Source of the DNA: Propionivibrio dicarboxylicus | Lineage (GTDB): Bacteria > Pseudomonadota > Gammaproteobacteria > Burkholderiales > Rhodocyclaceae | Reading direction: 5' to 3' | Assembly: GCF_900099695.1 (NCBI RefSeq) | Contig: NZ_FNCY01000001.1 | Span: 434,001 to 498,000 of the forward strand | DNA length: 64,000 nucleotides | Notes under the pieces: model-generated | Told to the model about the DNA's origin: nothing | Seen by the model: the letters and a program-made list of their open reading frames with translations, nothing else | Database searches by the model: none | Shown: piece by piece, positions 60,272-64,000 of the stretch | How the letters are laid out: each line of letters begins with the position of its first letter | Numbering within the stretch: position 1 is the first letter of the stretch | Made by a program: the position numbers and the translations under genes

Positions 60272-61549
60272 CTACTTGAACAATGCCGGCAGCCAGGTCG
60301 TCAGTGACGGAATGAAGGTAATACCAACCAGCACGCCGACCAGCGGCCAGAGGAAAGGCAGCGATGCTTTGCAGACCTTGTCGAAGGGCAGGTCGGCAAC
60401 GCGGGCGGTGATAAACAACACGATGCCGACTGGCGGCGTGATCGTGCCGATCATCAGGTTGAGCACAACGACGAGGCCGAACTGCGTCGGGTCGATGCCG
60501 AGCGCCATGGCCGGCGGCACCAGGATCGGGATCAGAATCAGCATCGCTGAGATCGCTTCCATGAAACAGCCGACGATCAGTAACAACACATTGACCATCA
60601 GCAGGTAGGCGATCTGGGAGTTGACCGTGCCGGTCAGCCAGCCGCCGAATTCCTGCGGCAGGCGCGACATCGACAGGGCGTAGCCAAGCAAGGAAGCACT
60701 CATGACCAGCGCCATCAGCACGCCGGTCGTCTCGACGGTTTCGAGCACGATGCGAGGAATCTGACGGATATCGATGTCGCGATAATAAAAGCCGACGAGC
60801 AAGGCGTAGAAGGCCGCGACCCCGGCCGACTCGGTCGGCGTGAAGAAGCCGGTCATCATGCCGCCGAACAGCACGACCGGACACATCAGCGCCGGGAAGG
60901 CGCCGACGAAGGCGTCCCAGATTTCCTGGCGCCCGGGCACCGGTGCGCTCGGCAGGTTCTTGCGGATGGCCAGGGCGCGCACCATCACCATCAGCGCCAC
61001 AGCCATCAGCAGGCCCGGGATGACGCCACCAAGGAAGAGGTTGCCGATCGAGGTCTCGGCCGAGACGCCGTAGATGATCATCGGTAGCGAGGGCGGGATG
61101 ATCGGACCGATGGTCGCCGACGCGGCGGTGATCGCGGCGGCGGTTTCGCCATCGTAGCCGGCGTCGCGCATGGCCTTGATCTCGATGACGCCGATACCGC
61201 CGGCGTCGGCCACCGCCGAGCCGCTCATGCCGGCGAAGATGACGCTGCCGAGGATGTTGGCGTGGCAGAGGCCGCCTTTCCACCAGCCGACGCAGACGGT
61301 GGCGAAGCGGAAGATGCGCTCGGTGACACCCGACGAATTCATCAGGCTGCCCATCAGGATGTACATCGGCGCGGCGAGCAGCGGGAAACTGTCGGCGGCC
61401 TTGGTGAATTTCTGCGGGATGACGATCAGGTTGATGTCGGTGACGTAGGCGAAGGCGGCACCGGCAAGGGCCATCAGCACATAGATCGGCGCGCCGGAAA
61501 AGAGCGCGACGAACCAGACGGCGAGGATGATGAGCATGACGCTGGTCAT
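60272..61549 (-). CDS. dctM: TRAP transporter large permease (DctM)
   Basis: A 425-residue protein with about 12 membrane helices, family blocks FAGMSGSAVADAGGIGVIEIKAM, TAASATIGPIIPPSLPMIIYG and NLMIGTITPPVGIVLFITARVA. It is the main channel of a tripartite ATP-independent periplasmic transporter that uses an ion gradient. Its ATG overlaps the dctQ stop by four bases. Substrate likely a dicarboxylate or related organic acid, by family only. Confidence 0.94.
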   Translation of the reverse strand: MTSVMLIILAVWFVALFSGAPIYVLMALAGAAFAYVTDINLIVIPQKFTKAADSFPLLAAPMYILMGSLMNSSGVTERIFRFATVCVGWWKGGLCHANILGSVIFAGMSGSAVADAGGIGVIEIKAMRDAGYDGETAAAITAASATIGPIIPPSLPMIIYGVSAETSIGNLFLGGVIPGLLMAVALMVMVRALAIRKNLPSAPVPGRQEIWDAFVGAFPALMCPVVLFGGMMTGFFTPTESAGVAAFYALLVGFYYRDIDIRQIPRIVLETVETTGVLMALVMSASLLGYALSMSRLPQEFGGWLTGTVNSQIAYLLMVNVLLLIVGCFMEAISAMLILIPILVPPAMALGIDPTQFGLVVVLNLMIGTITPPVGIVLFITARVADLPFDKVCKASLPFLWPLVGVLVGITFIPSLTTWLPALFK

Positions 61550-62037
61550 AGCACGATCTCCTTCTCGGCATGATGTCCGCGCAGGAGCGCGATGGTGTCG
61601 GCGATCAGCACGACGATGGCAGCGATGGCGGAGACCGGGATGATGGCGTAGACCAGCCAGAAATCGAAGAACAGCGTGATCGTCTCGATGTCGAGGTTGT
61701 TCTCGACGAGCTTGATGCCCTTGACGACGAAGATCAGCGCGAACACCGTCACCGACAGGTTGGCAAACAGGCCGAGCGCGAGCTTGAGGCGCGGACCGGC
61801 ACGGTCGGTGATCAGCGAAATGCGGATGTGCGACTGGTTATGCGTGGCGATGACCCAGCCGATGAAGGCGACCCAGATGAAGACATAGCGCGCCAGTTCC
61901 TCGCTCCACACGAGCGGCTCGAAGAATTTGCGGGCGACGACCTGCGCCAGTACCAGGGACACCATGCCGATGAACAGCACGATCCCGGTGACGTGCAGCA
62001 GCTTGAGCGCGGCACGCGAGAAACTTCCTGATGACAT
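61546..62037 (-). CDS. dctQ: TRAP transporter small permease (DctQ)
   Basis: A 163-residue membrane protein with four helices: LLHVTGIVLFIGMVSLVLAQV, ELARYVFIWVAFIGWVIAT, LALGLFANLSVTVFALIFV and FWLVYAIIPVSAIAAIVVL. The conserved RYVFIWVAFIGW stretch is typical of the small TRAP permease. It is translationally coupled to dctM and lies 99 bases after dctP. A GGAGG ribosome binding site is present. Confidence 0.92.
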   Translation of the reverse strand: MSSGSFSRAALKLLHVTGIVLFIGMVSLVLAQVVARKFFEPLVWSEELARYVFIWVAFIGWVIATHNQSHIRISLITDRAGPRLKLALGLFANLSVTVFALIFVVKGIKLVENNLDIETITLFFDFWLVYAIIPVSAIAAIVVLIADTIALLRGHHAEKEIVL

Positions 62038-62136
62038 TCAACCTCCCTGCGGTGTTGCCGTGTGATGTGCGTGCGCGGGCCGCCACCGGGCGGAGGCGCC
62101 GAGGCGGCGGTCTCCGTCCGAGGCGGCCGGGCGTGC

Positions 62137-63117
62137 TTACTTCATGTTCAGGATGCTTTCGAAGGTCCCTTTGCCCCACTTGGCTTCGAACTTGGGCGGC
62201 ACGACGGCGAGCGTGGCCTTGCGGAAGGCTTCCACATCAGGCTGGAGGATCGTCACACCAGCGGCCTTGAACTCATCGATCAGCGCCGTTTCCTGCTTCT
62301 GGATCTGGTCGTCGGCCCAGGCCATATGTGTCTTTAGCGCCTCTTCGACGATTTTGCGGTCGGCGGCCGGGATCTTCTGCCAGGCGGCTTCGTTGACGAC
62401 GACGAGACGCGGCGTCAGCACGTGGCCGGTGAGAATGATGTACTTCTGGACCTCGTTGAACTTGCCGGACTTGATCGTCGGCAGCGGATTTTCCTGGGCA
62501 TCGACCGTGCCGGTCTTCAGCGCGAGGTAGAGTTCATTGAAGTTCATCGGCGTCGGCTTGGCGCCCCAGCTTTCCGCCATCGCCTTGAACACGTCGTTTT
62601 CCGGAACGCGGACCTTCAACCCCTTGGCGTCGGCGACCGTCTTGATGGCGCGGTCGGAGGTGGTGAGATGACGGGTGCCGTAATAGACTGCGCCGAGGAT
62701 GCGCATGCCGCGCGCCTTGATCAGCTGCTCGTTGTATTTGTCGAGCAAGGGGCCGTTCATCGCCTTGATCAGGTGCGCGGGACTCCGCCAGATGAAGGGC
62801 GCTTCGGTGACCGAGATTGACGGAATCCAGGCGCCGAAATTGGCGGCGCCTTCGGTGATCAGCTGCTGGGTGCCGTTGGCGACCGCTTCGATCATGTCGC
62901 GCGAACTGCCCATCTGGCCGCCGGGGAAGCCCTGGATATCGACCCGGCCGTTGGTCTTGGCCTTCACTTCGGCGGCGACGCGATCGATCATGACGACCTG
63001 CGGATGGCCGCCGGCGACGACGTCGCCCCAGCGCAGGACGACGGGCTGTTGAGCCACGGCCAGGCCGCTCAGACCCAGACCGATGAGAAAGCCGATACAA
63101 CGCTTCGTTGAGACCAT
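62137..63117 (-). CDS. dctP: TRAP transporter solute-binding protein (DctP)
   Basis: A 326-residue periplasmic protein with a signal peptide (CIGFLIGLGLSGLAVAQ, cleavage near AVAQ). Family landmarks: VDIQGFPGGQMGSSRDMIEAV, DAKGLKVRVPENDVFKAM with the substrate-binding arginine, and FNELYLALKTGTVDAQENPL. An excellent AAGGAGGG ribosome binding site lies before the ATG. It is the first gene of the TRAP operon. The ligand is not predictable from the sequence; relatives bind C4-dicarboxylates and other acids. Confidence 0.94.
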   Translation of the reverse strand: MVSTKRCIGFLIGLGLSGLAVAQQPVVLRWGDVVAGGHPQVVMIDRVAAEVKAKTNGRVDIQGFPGGQMGSSRDMIEAVANGTQQLITEGAANFGAWIPSISVTEAPFIWRSPAHLIKAMNGPLLDKYNEQLIKARGMRILGAVYYGTRHLTTSDRAIKTVADAKGLKVRVPENDVFKAMAESWGAKPTPMNFNELYLALKTGTVDAQENPLPTIKSGKFNEVQKYIILTGHVLTPRLVVVNEAAWQKIPAADRKIVEEALKTHMAWADDQIQKQETALIDEFKAAGVTILQPDVEAFRKATLAVVPPKFEAKWGKGTFESILNMK

Positions 63118-63180
63118 GCTGAAGCCCTCCTTGTTATGGTGTTTCGGAATGGTGGTGAAACGATGCTAACTCGATGCAGC

Positions 63181-63209
63181 AATATAGATAAAGCCGGAAT
63201 TAAAAGCAA
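63181..63209 (-). promoter_or_regulatory. Putative sigma-70 promoter of the TRAP operon
   Basis: Read on the minus strand, TTGCTT (complement of 63204-63209) is followed after 17 bases by TATATT (complement of 63181-63186). Transcription would start about 55-60 bases before the dctP ATG. The match to the -10 consensus is good and to the -35 moderate. Confidence 0.6.
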
Positions 63210-63342
63210 TGGCGACGGCATCGATTCATGACATCCGTCTGGCGCTATCTTAGCGGCTGCGAGGGGGGCGCGGGCGCGCTTTGATGGCAGCGTCACGGGC
63301 GATTCGGGATACACTCACGCTTTTGCACTTTCCGACTGTCCG

Positions 63343-64000
63343 ATGCGCGCCTTTCGTCTTGCCAAAATCCTGGGAATCGTCCGCCGTTACGGCATCGACG
63401 ACATGATTCTCGAGCACGAGCCGAGCGGGCGCCTCGCGGCCTTGTCGCGTCTGCTGCGCTTCGGCGGGCATGCGCATCTGAGCGAGCCGCGCGCGGTACG
63501 CCTGCGTCAGGCGCTGGAGTCGCTGGGGCCGATCTTCGTCAAGTTCGGGCAGGTGTTGTCGACGCGTCGGGATCTGCTGCCGCTCGATATCGCCGACGAA
63601 CTCGCCAAGCTGCAGGACCGGGTACCGCCGTTCGCGCCGCTGCTCGTCCACGCCCAGATCGAGGCGGCCTATGGCCGTCCGGCCAGTGCGGTGTTTGCCG
63701 AGTTCGACGAGGTGCCGGTGGCGAGCGCGTCGGTGGCACAGGTGCATTTCGCCCGTCTCAAGCCGGAAGATGGCGGTCATGAAGTCGCCGTCAAGATTCT
63801 CCGGCCCGACATGGAAAAGACCATTGCGCACGATCTGGCGCTGCTCGATTCGGCCGCCGCGCTGCTTGAATCGCTGTGGGCCGACGGCCGGCGCCTCAAG
63901 CCGCGCGAAGTGGTGGCCGAGTTCGCCAAATATCTCTACGACGAGCTCGATCTCATGCGCGAGGCGGCCAATGCGTCGCAGCTGCGCCGTAATTTCGCTG
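63343..64000 (+). CDS. ubiB: Ubiquinone biosynthesis ATPase-like kinase UbiB, N-terminal part (partial)
   Basis: The first about 219 codons of an ABC1/ADCK-family protein run off the right edge. Typical features: [19 protein letters not shown] at the start, [20 protein letters not shown] carrying the KxGQ motif, and [11 protein letters not shown] and EVAVKILRP (the Ala-rich loop and the lysine). UbiB supports ubiquinone synthesis with UbiJ and UbiK. The ATG at 63343 starts after a 225-base gap shared with the divergent TRAP operon. It is about 51 kb from ubiJ. Confidence 0.94.
   Translation, partial: MRAFRLAKILGIVRRYGIDDMILEHEPSGRLAALSRLLRFGGHAHLSEPRAVRLRQALESLGPIFVKFGQVLSTRRDLLPLDIADELAKLQDRVPPFAPLLVHAQIEAAYGRPASAVFAEFDEVPVASASVAQVHFARLKPEDGGHEVAVKILRPDMEKTIAHDLALLDSAAALLESLWADGRRLKPREVVAEFAKYLYDELDLMREAANASQLRRNFA

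Overview
The window looks like a chromosome segment, including the replication origin, from a betaproteobacterium, most likely of the Rhodocyclaceae (Dechloromonas/Azonexus/Accumulibacter-like). The basis is the high-GC coding sequence, the order rsmB-DUF4390-ntrY-ntrX, the order ubiE-Tim44-ubiJ, a ubiU-ubiV-ubiT cluster for oxygen-independent ubiquinone synthesis, and the order gyrB-dnaN-dnaA | rpmH-rnpA-yidD-yidC-mnmE without recF. I could not run a search, so the family assignment is an inference. I saw no rRNA or tRNA gene, insertion sequence, prophage or CRISPR array.

Left part (1-30 kb). A patB/malY-like gene runs off the left edge, followed by cysK, ilvA (minus) and yqaA (plus). Next come a response regulator with an unassigned C-terminal domain and a membrane-anchored coiled-coil protein. 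A 1290-residue FAD/Fe-S oxidoreductase follows, then DUF971, ubiE, a Tim44-domain protein and ubiJ. On the minus strand are priA, hemE and the rsmB-DUF4390-ntrY-ntrX operon; its NtrX has lost the ATPase and sigma-54 contact motifs. A metal exporter overlaps a secreted S1/P1 nuclease. htpX, fmt and def lie opposite a LysM gene, dprA and topB.

Origin region (30-41 kb). rsuA, gyrB, dnaN and dnaA run leftward and rpmH, rnpA, yidD, yidC and mnmE run rightward, so the likely oriC lies in the AT-rich dnaN-dnaA gap with three perfect DnaA boxes. Two parS-type sites lie just left of it, one directly at the topB terminator and one upstream of gyrB. mnmG, rsmG, parA and parB, often found after mnmE in relatives, are not there.

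Right part (41-64 kb). mnmE is followed by a TSUP permease overlapping a YgbA-type nitric-oxide-stress protein. A compact overlapping minus-strand operon holds rapZ, a NusG-domain-II protein, a Gx-type membrane protein, ubiX and a small membrane protein. Further on are an M20 amidohydrolase, two translationally coupled tiny DUF1289 proteins, an enoyl-CoA hydratase, an EamA transporter and a YajD-type HNH protein. ubiU-ubiV-ubiT forms a tight operon. Then come a LysR regulator opposite an MFS transporter, the argS-SPOR-dsbA-SDR cluster, two small secreted proteins, two membrane proteins, a complete TRAP transporter (dctP-dctQ-dctM), and the start of ubiB at the right edge.

A shared theme is quinone biology: ubiE, ubiJ, ubiX, ubiT, ubiU, ubiV and ubiB are all here, but ubiB is about 51 kb from ubiJ although the two are usually neighbours. 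With the NO-stress gene and NtrYX, this suggests a facultative, possibly denitrifying lifestyle, which is inference. The most unusual observations are the tandem DUF1289 micro-operon (its second gene only 55 codons), the ATPase-dead NtrX, the exporter-nuclease overlap, the terminator/parS composite, a perfect 13-bp inverted repeat inside rnpA, and a structured hairpin element upstream of the FAD/Fe-S gene.
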